This document shows, piece after piece, positions 42,993-51,227 of a stretch of DNA of 64,000 nt. Location: the NCBI GenBank assembly GCA_037133475.1, contig JBAXOB010000012.1, positions 1 through 64,000 on the forward strand, written 5' to 3'. The stretch's first letter is position 1, and each line of letters begins with the position of its first letter. The DNA is from CAIVAT01 sp037133475 (GTDB lineage: Bacteria > Bacteroidota > Bacteroidia > Bacteroidales > FEN-979). The notes below the pieces were generated by a model. The model was not told the DNA's origin and searched no databases. It worked only from the letters and a program-made list of their open reading frames with translations. The position numbers and the translations under genes are program-made.

Positions 42993-44411
42993 ATGACAAA
43001 ACAAACAACATTTTTGGTTTATTTTTTAGCAATTATGAGTTTGGCCCTGGTGGTTATCTGCAGTTGCAAGAAGAAAGAAGAAGTAAACACATCAGTACCA
43101 GTGTTAACCACTAATGTGGTTGTTGAAATTACGGATATTTCAGCAACCTGTGGTGGAAATATTATTTCAGGTGGCGGTTCGGCAATAACTGAATACGGAG
43201 TTTGCTGGACCTCATCTGGAACATCCCCTACAATTAATGATCAAAAGTCGACAGATGGATCAGGGACAGGATCATTTACCAGCACTATTACAGGGCTTTT
43301 GCAAGGAGTTACTTATTATGTGCGGGCTTATGCCACAAACAGCCATGGGACAGGCTATGGGAATGTTCAATACTTTACCACTGTGGGTTTTCCTAAAGTT
43401 GTTACATCAGCAGTTATAAATATTACAGATACTACAGCTACTTGTGGTGGAAACATTACTTCTGACGGTGGCTTGGCAATAACTGAACGCGGAGTTTGCT
43501 GGAACTCCTATGGAACATCTCCTACAATTTATGACCATAAGTCAATAGATGGGTCTGGGACAGGAATATATACCAGTACAATCACAGGGATATTGCAAGG
43601 AGTTACTTATTACGTGCGGGCTTATGCTACAAATAGTTTAGGCACCAGCTATGGTGATGTTCAAAACTTTATCTCAATAGGGGTCCCCAAACTTGTTACT
43701 TCAGCAGATTTTGCGAATGTGGCTGGCAATTCCGCAACCGGGAGCGGCAGTATTACCAGTGATGGAGGTAGCCCGGTTATCGGTAAGGGATTGTGTTGGA
43801 GCATAAGCCCAAACCCGACTTTAGCAAATAGTTTTTCAACTGACCTCTCTGCACACCTTACAAATTTAGTTCCTAATACTGTTTATTATGTAAAAGCTTA
43901 CGCAAAAAACATTAAAGGTACCGGTTATGGAAACCAGGTTACATTTAATTCTGGCTATATGTATGGCTTTTCATATGCAGGGGGATTGGTGTTTTATAAT
44001 GATGGCAATGGTCATGGTATGGTTTGTGCACCAACTGACCAAAGTTCCGGAGCAAAATGGGGTTGCCCCGGTTTGTTCTTCGGTTCGGGATCTGTTAATA
44101 TAGGAGCTGGTCTGACAAATACCAACGGGATAGTTCTCTGGTGTACAACTCCCAATATAGCCGCAAGAATATGCAGTGATTTGTCATTAAATTCCTATAA
44201 TGATTGGTATTTACCATCAGATGGAGAATTGGGGACAATGGATAATAATTTGAATCAACAAGGACTGGGAGGTTTTGTTAATACATGGTACTGGAGTTCT
44301 TCATTTGAGGCGGGATATGATAATGCATACGCAAGGAATATAGGCAATAACGGAGTTGGGTCTTTATCGAGAAATGATTCTTATCATGTTCGCGCTGCGC
44401 GAAATTTTTAA
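42993..44411 (+). CDS. Lipoprotein with three FN3-like repeats and a DUF1566-like C-terminal domain
   Basis: 472 residues. A lipoprotein signal (LVVICSCKKKEE, likely Cys25) is followed by three repeats of about 90 residues, each with a G-x-C-W-[ST] strand and YYVRAYATNS-type end (the third YYVKAYAKNI). The C-terminal third has GGLVFYNDGNGHGMV, SYNDWYLPSDGELG, WYWSSS and VRAARNF, as in the DUF1566/Lcl-type domain. Repeats 1 and 2 are nearly the same at DNA level, pointing to recent duplication. Probably a surface-displayed binding protein. It is AT-richer than most of the window and has a shorter, GC-richer relative at 44774 on the other strand. Confidence 0.8.
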   Translation: MTKQTTFLVYFLAIMSLALVVICSCKKKEEVNTSVPVLTTNVVVEITDISATCGGNIISGGGSAITEYGVCWTSSGTSPTINDQKSTDGSGTGSFTSTITGLLQGVTYYVRAYATNSHGTGYGNVQYFTTVGFPKVVTSAVINITDTTATCGGNITSDGGLAITERGVCWNSYGTSPTIYDHKSIDGSGTGIYTSTITGILQGVTYYVRAYATNSLGTSYGDVQNFISIGVPKLVTSADFANVAGNSATGSGSITSDGGSPVIGKGLCWSISPNPTLANSFSTDLSAHLTNLVPNTVYYVKAYAKNIKGTGYGNQVTFNSGYMYGFSYAGGLVFYNDGNGHGMVCAPTDQSSGAKWGCPGLFFGSGSVNIGAGLTNTNGIVLWCTTPNIAARICSDLSLNSYNDWYLPSDGELGTMDNNLNQQGLGGFVNTWYWSSSFEAGYDNAYARNIGNNGVGSLSRNDSYHVRAARNF

Positions 44412-44773
44412 CATTTAATTTACCTCTGCCAATTTGATAAAGCTTTCCGTTGTTATTGTTGCACTGTTTTTGTGAATGCTGCAATGTCTCAATAGTACTG
44501 GAAGAATCCATTACCTCGGGGTTACTCATTAAATTCAATTTTTTCCCCTGGTCTGGCACTGGATATTTGGTTGGGGTGTCTGGTACCGAAAAAAAACAAC
44601 CGATGGCCGCGGTCCACTCGGAACCGGTGAAAATAAACCTGTATAAAATTCACACAAGCTATATCCGGACCCGGCCTTTAAGGACCTTACCATTGAAACA
44701 GTTGCTAAGGGAGCTCTTTTTGTAATTAGTTTCAATGGCGTGCATCTCCGGCCACAGTAAATAATACGCCGGC
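44412..44773. other. Intergenic 362 bases between convergent lipoprotein genes, possible coding remnant
   Basis: No clear hairpin terminator. A 38-codon stretch without start (44647-44760, plus strand) reads in a protein-like way (YPDPAFKDLTIETVAKGAL, then FVISFNG) and ends at TAA; it may be the tail of a lost gene. I could not assign it to a family. Confidence 0.35.
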
Positions 44774-45637
44774 CTAAAAAATCCTGATCGCCCTGACCTG
44801 GAGGAATCCGTTTTTACTGCTGCCAATTATCTCCCCTGTGGAAAAGTGCTGTGAGTATGCCTGGTTCGCATCATACTGTGATGAACTCCAGTAGTAGTCG
44901 TTGCTGAATTCGCCGATGAAATCCCTCTTGAGGAACATCAGGTTCAGTTCATCTTTCGAGGGTAAAAACCAGTCTGATTTTCCATTCAGGATAAGCCCGT
45001 CGCAGACGCCTGCGGCAATCTGTTTTTCGGCACATGCGGCGATGATGGTTTTGGTATTGGGTTGTCCGGTACCAAGGCTCCTGCCGGTTCCGGGAATTGA
45101 TAACCCGGGGCATCCCCATGACAACGAATATTCGCTGGTTGCCGCAATCAGGCCGTGCTGGGCAGTCCCGTCAACATAGAAAACAATGCCGCCTCCATAA
45201 TTCTGGCCCGGGAAATAATGGAACACGGTGCTGGTATAAAAACTCACCCTGTTGCCGTATGTTGTACCCTGGCTGTTTGTGGCATAAGCCCTTATGAAGT
45301 AAATAGTGTCGCCGGTCAGCAAATCCAGGGAGCTGGAAAAGTCCCCGGCTCCGGTTCCGTCCTGCGTATGGCTGCCGGCAATTGTCGGTAAGTTGGGAGC
45401 CAAACAATAACAGATGCCCCTTGCCGTGACAGCACTTGTCCCCTCAGCGGTCACCGTTCCCCCGGTCAAGGCGCTATGTGCGCCGGTCACCGTCACGGCA
45501 GTGTTCGTGGTCACCGATGGTAACAATGGAGCCTGAACGGTTGCCGTTTCCGTTTTTTTTGCGCAACCCGCCGCCAGGACCAGTAATAAAACCGCTCCCA
45601 TTGCCACAAAAAACCAACCAATTATCCTTGTATTCAT
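44774..45637 (-). CDS. Lipoprotein with one FN3-like repeat and DUF1566-like domain
   Basis: 287 residues with lipobox VLAAGCAKK (Cys25), a single FN3-like unit (ALTGGTVTAEGTSAVTARGI, YFIRAYATNSQG) and a C-terminal DUF1566-like domain (GGGIVFYVDGTAQHGLIAA, SDWFLPSKDELNLMF, YYWSSSQYD, VRAIRIF). It is a paralogue of the protein at 42993 with two fewer repeats and matches its neighbours in base composition, so it may be the older copy. Probably exposed on the cell surface. Function unknown. Confidence 0.78.
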   Translation of the reverse strand: MNTRIIGWFFVAMGAVLLLVLAAGCAKKTETATVQAPLLPSVTTNTAVTVTGAHSALTGGTVTAEGTSAVTARGICYCLAPNLPTIAGSHTQDGTGAGDFSSSLDLLTGDTIYFIRAYATNSQGTTYGNRVSFYTSTVFHYFPGQNYGGGIVFYVDGTAQHGLIAATSEYSLSWGCPGLSIPGTGRSLGTGQPNTKTIIAACAEKQIAAGVCDGLILNGKSDWFLPSKDELNLMFLKRDFIGEFSNDYYWSSSQYDANQAYSQHFSTGEIIGSSKNGFLQVRAIRIF

Positions 45638-45666
45638 GTTTCAAAAGGGTATAAACCGATATTAAT

Positions 45667-45780
45667 GATAAACCTCTCCCCGGCCCTTCCTGGGTTACGC
45701 TAAATGACCTCTCCCCGGCCCTCCCTGGGTTACGCTAAATGACCTCTCCCCGGCCCTCCCCTTGAAGGGGAGGGAGAGCC
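45667..45780. repeat. 35-base tandem repeat ending in a GC-rich palindrome
   Basis: About two and a half copies of a 35-base unit (AAATGACCTCTCCCCGGCCC, then TCCCTGGGTTACGCT) lie at 45667-45701, 45702-45736 and 45737-45760. The last copy runs into CCCTCCCCTTGAAGGGGAGGG (45757-45777 region), a perfect palindrome able to form a strong hairpin. Such GC-rich CTCCCC palindromes are common dispersed elements. It lies between the end of the C69 peptidase gene and the start of the lipoprotein gene, both minus strand, and could stop transcription. Confidence 0.75.
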
Positions 45781-45871
45781 TATCCCAAACCCCTCACCGT
45801 TTTGAATGGTGGAGCGTGCAAAAATGCAAAAAAGTAAAACAGCATCCCATTTTACTTTTCTGCACTTCATC

Positions 45872-45968
45872 ATTTCCTGCATTCCTGCATTCCTGCATTC
45901 CTGCATTCCTGCATTATTTGCATTGCCTTCATTCCCGCATTCCTGCATTCCCGCATTCCTGCATTCCC
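45872..45968. repeat. Octamer tandem array (CATTCCTG)n
   Basis: About twelve imperfect copies of CATTCCTG (variants CATTCCCG, CATTATTTG, CATTGCCTT) run up to three bases before the stop codon of the C69 peptidase gene on the minus strand. A unit of eight is not a multiple of three, so slippage would shift any frame through it; here it is outside the coding region. Such arrays change length easily during replication. Confidence 0.85.
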
Positions 45969-45970
45969 TC

Positions 45971-47650
45971 CTAGTGTCCCGCCGGTCCGATCTGTTTGAC
46001 CGTTTCGCCATGCTGTGTTGCGATCACCTTCAGCCACCATTGCGGGTACCCTGGCTGTGACGGCATAACGGGCATGTTGTATGGGTTTCTTTCAAATTTG
46101 CCGTCCTTTTCCTTCTTCACATTTCCATCCATGTATTTCACAAAGAGGTACTGGAACATCTCCTGCCAGCGTTTGATGGTAGCCTGGCCGGTTTTCACCG
46201 AATAGCCCGTAATCATGGCGATGGCTGCTTTTTTATCCTTTTTGTAAAGGTCGGCTGCTTTTTTGTCGATGCCGGCACTTTCGGTGACATATCCCTGTTC
46301 GAGACCCTGCTGCACCGGGCGGATATCCTTGATCATATAATCGTACTTGGTGTAGGCCCAGTTTGCCACCATGTTAAAGGCCCAGAAGGCGGAGGTGGGG
46401 GAGAAGGTAAGCAGGTCGCCGTTGCCAACCTTGTAGGCTTCGGGAACCTGGGTCATACCGCAGTACATGGGTGAAAAGACGGTGGTGTAGGTGTCGTCGA
46501 GGCCGAACCAGAAGATGCCGCCAACGGGGTCGGGCAGCCAGTTTCTCGACTGGGCCACGAAGACGAAACCGGTTTGCTGGGTGGAGACGGCACGTTCGTG
46601 GATATAGGGAACGCTGTCGGATTTCCAGGTCATCGGGCGCCAGCGGTAGGGGCACTGGAAGGGTCCGGCGCCGATATCGTAGGTCATATCCATCCTGGTG
46701 CCTTCATAATGGTCGCGCATCAGGTTCATCACCTCGTTGACATTCACTTTCTTGTCAGGTTTGATCCATAACGGCATACGGTTTGAGGTATAACCCCATT
46801 TGCCCTTGACCAGGTTGCCCATGGCATAATCCTGGTACTGGCCCATGGAGGCATTGACATGGTTGAACATGGCCCAAACGCGTGCCTCGCAGGCGCGGGC
46901 GCCGCTGAAGGTCACGGGGGCATAGGTGTCGGAGAAGCTGAACTCTTCGTCCTTGCCGTCGAAATAACCTTTCGAGCGTGCAAACGAGATCACATCCTTT
47001 GAATAGATACAGTTCTGGGGATCGTTCAGCGGGAAGGTGGTGATGCGTGCCTGGTTGGCATGGCCGCATACATAACCGTCGGGAATCCTCAGGGCAACCC
47101 ATACGGCGCCAAGCTGGCCTTCGCCTTTGCTGATCATTTCCAGGATCCAGGCTTCGTTGGCGTCGGAAATCGAAAAGGATTCGCCTTCGCTCGCATATCC
47201 GTATTTTTCGGTCAGTTCACCAAAGATTTTGATGGCTTCACGGGCCGTCTTTGAACGCATAAGCGATACATAGATGAGGGCGCCGTAATCGACGATGGCA
47301 CCCTTCTGGGTTTGCAGTTCTTCCCGGCCGCCAAAGGTGGTTTCCCCGATGGCTACCTGGTTTTCGTTCATATTGCCCACAACATTGTAGGTATGTTTGA
47401 CCTGGGTGATTTTTCCCAGGGGTTTCCCGGTATCCCATTCAACGACATCGAACATTGACCCGGCGGGCCAGTCGCGTGCCGGCCAGTGGTAAAGCTCGCC
47501 GTAAAGTGAATGTGAGTCGGCCGAATAGGTGATCATGACCGACCCGTCGGTGGTGGACCCTTTGGTAAAGATAAAGTTGGTACAGGCCATCGAGTGGAGG
47601 TTGAAGCCGAGAAAAAGCAGCAACGTCAGGCCAAGTAAGGTTTTTCTCAT
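45971..47650 (-). CDS. Secreted C69-family dipeptidase
   Basis: 559 residues. A signal peptide (MRKTLLGLTLLLFLGFNLHS) ends just before ACTNFIFTKGSTTDGSVM; Cys23 would be the N-terminal nucleophile of peptidase family C69 (PF03577, Ntn fold), exposed after cleavage. Other family stretches are GETTFGGREEL, GESFSISDANEAWILE and FWFGLDDTYTTVF. Such enzymes cleave dipeptides in the periplasm or outside the cell. The gene has its own promoter candidate and an octamer repeat directly after the stop. Length fits the Bacteroidota members, and no damage is seen. Confidence 0.93.
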   Translation of the reverse strand: MRKTLLGLTLLLFLGFNLHSMACTNFIFTKGSTTDGSVMITYSADSHSLYGELYHWPARDWPAGSMFDVVEWDTGKPLGKITQVKHTYNVVGNMNENQVAIGETTFGGREELQTQKGAIVDYGALIYVSLMRSKTAREAIKIFGELTEKYGYASEGESFSISDANEAWILEMISKGEGQLGAVWVALRIPDGYVCGHANQARITTFPLNDPQNCIYSKDVISFARSKGYFDGKDEEFSFSDTYAPVTFSGARACEARVWAMFNHVNASMGQYQDYAMGNLVKGKWGYTSNRMPLWIKPDKKVNVNEVMNLMRDHYEGTRMDMTYDIGAGPFQCPYRWRPMTWKSDSVPYIHERAVSTQQTGFVFVAQSRNWLPDPVGGIFWFGLDDTYTTVFSPMYCGMTQVPEAYKVGNGDLLTFSPTSAFWAFNMVANWAYTKYDYMIKDIRPVQQGLEQGYVTESAGIDKKAADLYKKDKKAAIAMITGYSVKTGQATIKRWQEMFQYLFVKYMDGNVKKEKDGKFERNPYNMPVMPSQPGYPQWWLKVIATQHGETVKQIGPAGH

Positions 47651-47746
47651 AAATTACAGAATTGAATGTTTAAATAAATGATTGAATATCGATGGTTCAC
47701 TATGTTGCGCTTTCATGATCCCGCCGCCTCTGTGCCCGTCATGCGC

Positions 47747-47773
47747 CAAAATTACAAAAAATACCACAACAAA
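47747..47773 (-). promoter_or_regulatory. Candidate promoter for the C69 peptidase gene
   Basis: On the minus strand TTTG (47770-47773) is followed after 15 bases by TAATTTTG (47747-47754), matching -33 and -7 elements although the spacing is slightly short. The leader would be about 90 bases. Confidence 0.45.
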
Positions 47774-47841
47774 CGGACTGAATATCACCCTGCAAAATAA
47801 TGATTTGATAGGTTGAAAATCGCGGATTGGCACAAAAACGT

Positions 47842-47849
47842 TAACTTTG
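47842..47849 (+). promoter_or_regulatory. Candidate -7 promoter element (TAACTTTG)
   Basis: TAACTTTG fits TAnnTTTG and would drive the gene at 47961 with a leader of about 105 bases containing the inverted repeat at 47891-47923. A GTTG at 47812-47815 is a weak -33 candidate, 26 bases away. Confidence 0.4.
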
Positions 47850-47890
47850 TCATCTCAAAGGACAATATTTTAAGGGTTTTTACTTTAGAT

Positions 47891-47923
47891 TACCTGCCAG
47901 TCCGGGATACGTTCCGGCAGGTA
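47891..47923. repeat. Inverted repeat in 5' leader (TACCTGCC / GGCAGGTA)
   Basis: Exact 8-base arms TACCTGCC (47891-47898) and GGCAGGTA (47916-47923) flank 17 bases with further partial pairing (TCCGGG, TTCC). It is placed between promoter element and start codon of the outer-membrane-type gene, so it could be an RNA hairpin or an operator. Confidence 0.5.
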
Positions 47924-47960
47924 AGGGATGCAAAACCCGTCATCAGGTAAAGCGAACATT

Positions 47961-48722
47961 ATGTCTCGTCGATTCAGGATTCTCGTTACACTCTCATTTT
48001 TTATCACGGCATCTTCCTTTGCCCAGGTCAACATACGTGATTCGGTTATTTTCACCCCGATGATCTATGCCACCTACGGATACCAGTTCCCGGGAGGCGA
48101 TCTCGGGAAGCAGTTTGGCAGCAACTCCGCGATCGGCGGCGGGGTGATGTTTAAGACAAAGCACAACTGGATGTTCGGCGCGGAGAGCAGTTACCTGTTC
48201 GGCCAGTCGGTAAAGAACAGCGACGCGCTGCTGAAGGGCATCTCAACCAAGGATGGCTTTATCATCGATGCCAACGGGTATATGGCCGACATCGTTTTTT
48301 ACGAGGCGGGATTCAACATTATCGGACGTTTCGGCAAGGTGATTCCCCTGCTGGCCCCCAACCCGAACTGCGGATTTATCCTGATCGCCGGGGCCGGATA
48401 TATGCAGGATAAGATCAGGATTCATGTGATCGGGAATACGGCTCCCCAGCTCAACGGCGACTATGGCAAGGGGTACGACCGCCTGAACGGGGGCATTGTC
48501 GCCTCCGGGTCGGTAGGCTACATGTTCCTGAGCAGTACGCGGCTGCTCAATTTCTCGGCAAGTTTCGAGGTGATGCAGGCCTGGACCCACCCTTACCGTG
48601 ACTGGGATTTTGCGACCGGGCAGAAGGATACCCGCAAACTCAGCAGCCAATTCTATACCCTGAGGGTTTGCTGGATGATCCCGCTATACCGCAGGGCCCC
48701 GAAAGAATTTTATCTCTATTAG
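47961..48722 (+). CDS. Probable outer-membrane beta-barrel protein
   Basis: 253 residues from ATG 47961 (an ATG at 47928 would add a polar extension before the signal peptide, so it is rejected). A signal peptide ends near SSFAQ. The mature part alternates polar and hydrophobic residues with many Gly and aromatic residues: FTPMIYATYGYQFPGGDLG, GGGVMFKTKHNWMFGAESSY, GFILIAGAGYMQDKIRI and GGIVASGSVGYMFL. Its end is LYRRAPKEFYLY, with an aromatic last residue as in barrel proteins. No defined family. It precedes the Kdo transferase gene by 44 bases and might share its transcript. Confidence 0.7.
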   Translation: MSRRFRILVTLSFFITASSFAQVNIRDSVIFTPMIYATYGYQFPGGDLGKQFGSNSAIGGGVMFKTKHNWMFGAESSYLFGQSVKNSDALLKGISTKDGFIIDANGYMADIVFYEAGFNIIGRFGKVIPLLAPNPNCGFILIAGAGYMQDKIRIHVIGNTAPQLNGDYGKGYDRLNGGIVASGSVGYMFLSSTRLLNFSASFEVMQAWTHPYRDWDFATGQKDTRKLSSQFYTLRVCWMIPLYRRAPKEFYLY

Positions 48723-48766
48723 GCTTACAGTCTTGCTTGTAATGAAACCTAAACAGCGCTGACCGG

Positions 48767-50026
48767 ATGAGGCAGGTCTACACCCTTGTAATTTATTGCT
48801 ACGGTTTGCTGGTCCGGGCAGCGGCACTCTTCAGTGCCAAGGCACGCCTGTGGGTTGTCGGGCGCAACGGGTTATTCACAAGGGTCGAAACCGCATTCAG
48901 GGATGTTGACAGGAGCCGGAACCCGGTGATCTGGTTTCATGTCTCTTCGCTGGGGGAGTTTGAACAGGGACGCCCCATCATCGAAGCCTGCCGGCAGAAC
49001 TGGCCCGGCAGTAAGATCCTGTTGACATTCTTCTCCCCCTCGGGTTATGAAGTTCGGAAAAATTACCCGCCGGCCGACTGGGTGTTTTACCTGCCCCTCG
49101 ATACGCCTGCCAATGCCTGCAGGTGGATGGATATCGTCAAGCCATCAATGGCCATTTTCGTCAAGTACGATTTCTGGTTTAACATGCTGAATATACTGTA
49201 CCGGAAACAGGTACCGGTCTATTTCATCTCGGTAATGTTCCGTCCGTCGCAGCATTTTTTCAAGTGGTACGGCGGCTGGTTTCGCAGGCAACTTGACGCG
49301 GTTACCTGGTTTTTTGCACAAAACCGGGAATCGGCGGACTTGCTGCAGGCGATCGGGAAAAACAATGTCACCGTGACCGGCGATACCCGGTTCGACAGGG
49401 TCTTTTCCCTTGCGGCCAACCGGCACTCCTTTCCGCTGGTCGAACAATTCGCCGGAGACCGCCAGGTATTCGTCTGCGGCAGCACCTGGAAGGAGGATGA
49501 AGCCCTCCTGCTGCCGCTTATCAACGCCCTGACCCCTGCCGTAAGGTTTATCATTGCACCCCATGATACCTCGCCCGACCGCATCCGGTATATCCTGGAA
49601 CGGGTTGAACAGCCGGTGGTGCGTTATTCGCAACTTGACGCCAGCAATGCCGGGCAATCCAATGTTTTGCTGATCGACTCGGTCGGCATCCTGGCACAGC
49701 TTTACCAGTATGCAACCCTTGCATACGTAGGCGGAGGATTTGGCGCCGGGCTCCATAACATCCAGGAGCCTGTGACCTTTGGGGTGCCCGTGTTTTTTGG
49801 TCCCCGTTACCATAAGTTCAGGGAGGCGGCCGACCTGGTGGAGCTTGGAGGCGCCGTATGCGTGAACGGCAGGCAGGAGCTGGAAACAAAAGCAAGGGAG
49901 TTGCTGGAAGATAAAATCCTGTACCGGCGGCTATCGGAACTTTGTTCCCGCTATGTGGAAGAAAACAGGGGAGCCACCGCAAAGGTGATGCGCTTTCTGA
50001 AAGAAAAAACCAACCAGATTTCTTAA
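48767..50026 (+). CDS. waaA: 3-deoxy-D-manno-octulosonic acid (Kdo) transferase
   Basis: 419 residues of family GT30. An N-terminal membrane-contact helix is followed by IWFHVSSLGEFEQGRPII, ILLTFFSPSGYEVRKNY, FVKYDFWFNMLNILYRKQVP, VTGDTRFDRV, VCGSTWKEDEALLLPLI and the C-terminal YVGGGFGAGLHNIQEP. The enzyme attaches Kdo to lipid A precursor at the inner membrane, so the organism makes LPS. The active-site glutamate in SLGEFEQG is present. It ends eight bases from the end of mqnC, which runs the other way. Confidence 0.96.
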   Translation: MRQVYTLVIYCYGLLVRAAALFSAKARLWVVGRNGLFTRVETAFRDVDRSRNPVIWFHVSSLGEFEQGRPIIEACRQNWPGSKILLTFFSPSGYEVRKNYPPADWVFYLPLDTPANACRWMDIVKPSMAIFVKYDFWFNMLNILYRKQVPVYFISVMFRPSQHFFKWYGGWFRRQLDAVTWFFAQNRESADLLQAIGKNNVTVTGDTRFDRVFSLAANRHSFPLVEQFAGDRQVFVCGSTWKEDEALLLPLINALTPAVRFIIAPHDTSPDRIRYILERVEQPVVRYSQLDASNAGQSNVLLIDSVGILAQLYQYATLAYVGGGFGAGLHNIQEPVTFGVPVFFGPRYHKFREAADLVELGGAVCVNGRQELETKARELLEDKILYRRLSELCSRYVEENRGATAKVMRFLKEKTNQIS

Positions 50027-50034
50027 GAAGGCAG

Positions 50035-51135
50035 TTAAGCCGTCATAAACGGGATGCTGGTAAAATCCTGGTTCCGGAGCTGGGGCTCGAATCCCGCATC
50101 GCGGATTGCCTGCTGGATGCCCGCAGCATCAAACTTATGCGTGGCGCCGGCAACCCTCACCACATTTTCTTCGATCATGATACTGCCGAAGTCGTTGGCG
50201 CCGGCATGCAGGCAAAGCTGGGCGGTATCGCTGCCAACGGTAAGCCAGGAGGCCTGGATATTGGCGATATTGGGTAACATCAGCCGGCTGATGGCGATCA
50301 TCCTGATATATTCTTCGGGGGTTACCGTGTTGAAAACACCCGATTTTTCCTTCAGCACTGTTTTGTCATCCTGGAAGGGCCATGGAATAAAGGAGAGAAA
50401 CCCCTTGTGACCGGCCGGTTTTTTCTCCTGCACCCGGCGGATGGCATCCAGGTGGCCAAGCCGCTCTTCAACCGTTTCAATATGGCCGAACATCATGGTT
50501 GCCGAGGTGGTCAGGTCAAGTTGGTGTGCGACAAGCATTACGTTAAGCCATTCCTGCGTGGTGCATTTCACAGGCGACAGGATCTTCCTGACCCTGTCAA
50601 CCAGGATCTCGGCCCCGGCGCCGGGCAAACTGTCTAATCCTGCGGCAACGAGCCGTTCCAGCACGGTTTTAACCGGCAGTTTCTCCATCTTTGCAAGGTG
50701 GGCGACCTCGGGAGGTCCCAGTGCATGCAGCCTGATATCGGGATAATGACGCTTCAGGTCGGTAAAGAGATTCTCATAAAAATCAAGGCTCAGTTTCGGG
50801 TGCAATCCACCCTGTAACAGCAGCTGGTTGCCGCCAAGCCGCTTCATCTCCTCGATCTTGTTACAATATTCGGGGATGGTGGTGACATAAGCCTCGCTGC
50901 TGGCGCCGGTCCTGTAAAAGTTGCAGAATTTGCAGCCCGAGATACAGACATTGGTGATGTTCACATTCCGGTCGATGATCCAGGTTACCCTGTTTTCGGG
51001 GTGCAGTTTCTTGCGCAACTCGTTGCCCGCCAGCATCAGTTGAGCCAGCGGCATGGTTTCAAAGAGTTGTTTGCCCTCCCCGATGGTCAGGAATTCCAGG
51101 CCAAGGGCTTTTTGTATCAGCGTTTCATTCTTCAT
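50035..51135 (-). CDS. mqnC: Cyclic dehypoxanthinyl futalosine synthase MqnC
   Basis: 366 residues. The radical-SAM cluster is visible as CISGCKFCNFY (Cys64, Cys68, Cys71), with VTWIIDRNVNITNVC before it and LLLQGGLHPKLSLDFYE, SLPGAGAEILVDRVR and TTSATMMFGHIE after. The enzyme cyclises dehypoxanthine futalosine in the alternative menaquinone pathway. The start is ATG 51135 (MKNETLIQKAL); a longer frame to 51237 would overlap pepA and run through both promoters, so it is rejected. Other mqn genes are not in this window. Confidence 0.95.
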   Translation of the reverse strand: MKNETLIQKALGLEFLTIGEGKQLFETMPLAQLMLAGNELRKKLHPENRVTWIIDRNVNITNVCISGCKFCNFYRTGASSEAYVTTIPEYCNKIEEMKRLGGNQLLLQGGLHPKLSLDFYENLFTDLKRHYPDIRLHALGPPEVAHLAKMEKLPVKTVLERLVAAGLDSLPGAGAEILVDRVRKILSPVKCTTQEWLNVMLVAHQLDLTTSATMMFGHIETVEERLGHLDAIRRVQEKKPAGHKGFLSFIPWPFQDDKTVLKEKSGVFNTVTPEEYIRMIAISRLMLPNIANIQASWLTVGSDTAQLCLHAGANDFGSIMIEENVVRVAGATHKFDAAGIQQAIRDAGFEPQLRNQDFTSIPFMTA

Positions 51136-51186
51136 AAAGGATATCCCTGTGCCGCAATCAAACAACACGGCCAGCGGAAAATTTTC

Positions 51187-51218
51187 TAATTTTGCAACAG
51201 TAAAACGGTCCAAAAGTA
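51187..51218. promoter_or_regulatory. Overlapping divergent promoters of mqnC and pepA
   Basis: Plus-strand TAATTTTG (51187-51194) points to pepA, 33 bases before its ATG. Minus-strand TACTTTTG (51211-51218) points to mqnC, with a TTG-type -33 element at 51235-51237 (gap 16). The two -7 elements are only 16 bases apart and their transcripts overlap. Confidence 0.5.
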
Positions 51219-51227
51219 CGCAAAAAC

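Noticed and set aside
45667..45780. Possible CRISPR array (35-base repeats)
   Set aside because: The units are directly adjacent with no spacers and there are no cas genes.
45730..46011. 93-codon frame through the octamer repeat (minus strand)
   Set aside because: Its residues are repeats made by slippage of an 8-base unit (NAGMQECR), and it overlaps the end of the C69 gene.
47928..47960. Upstream ATG for the outer-membrane-type protein
   Set aside because: It would place 11 polar residues before the signal peptide.
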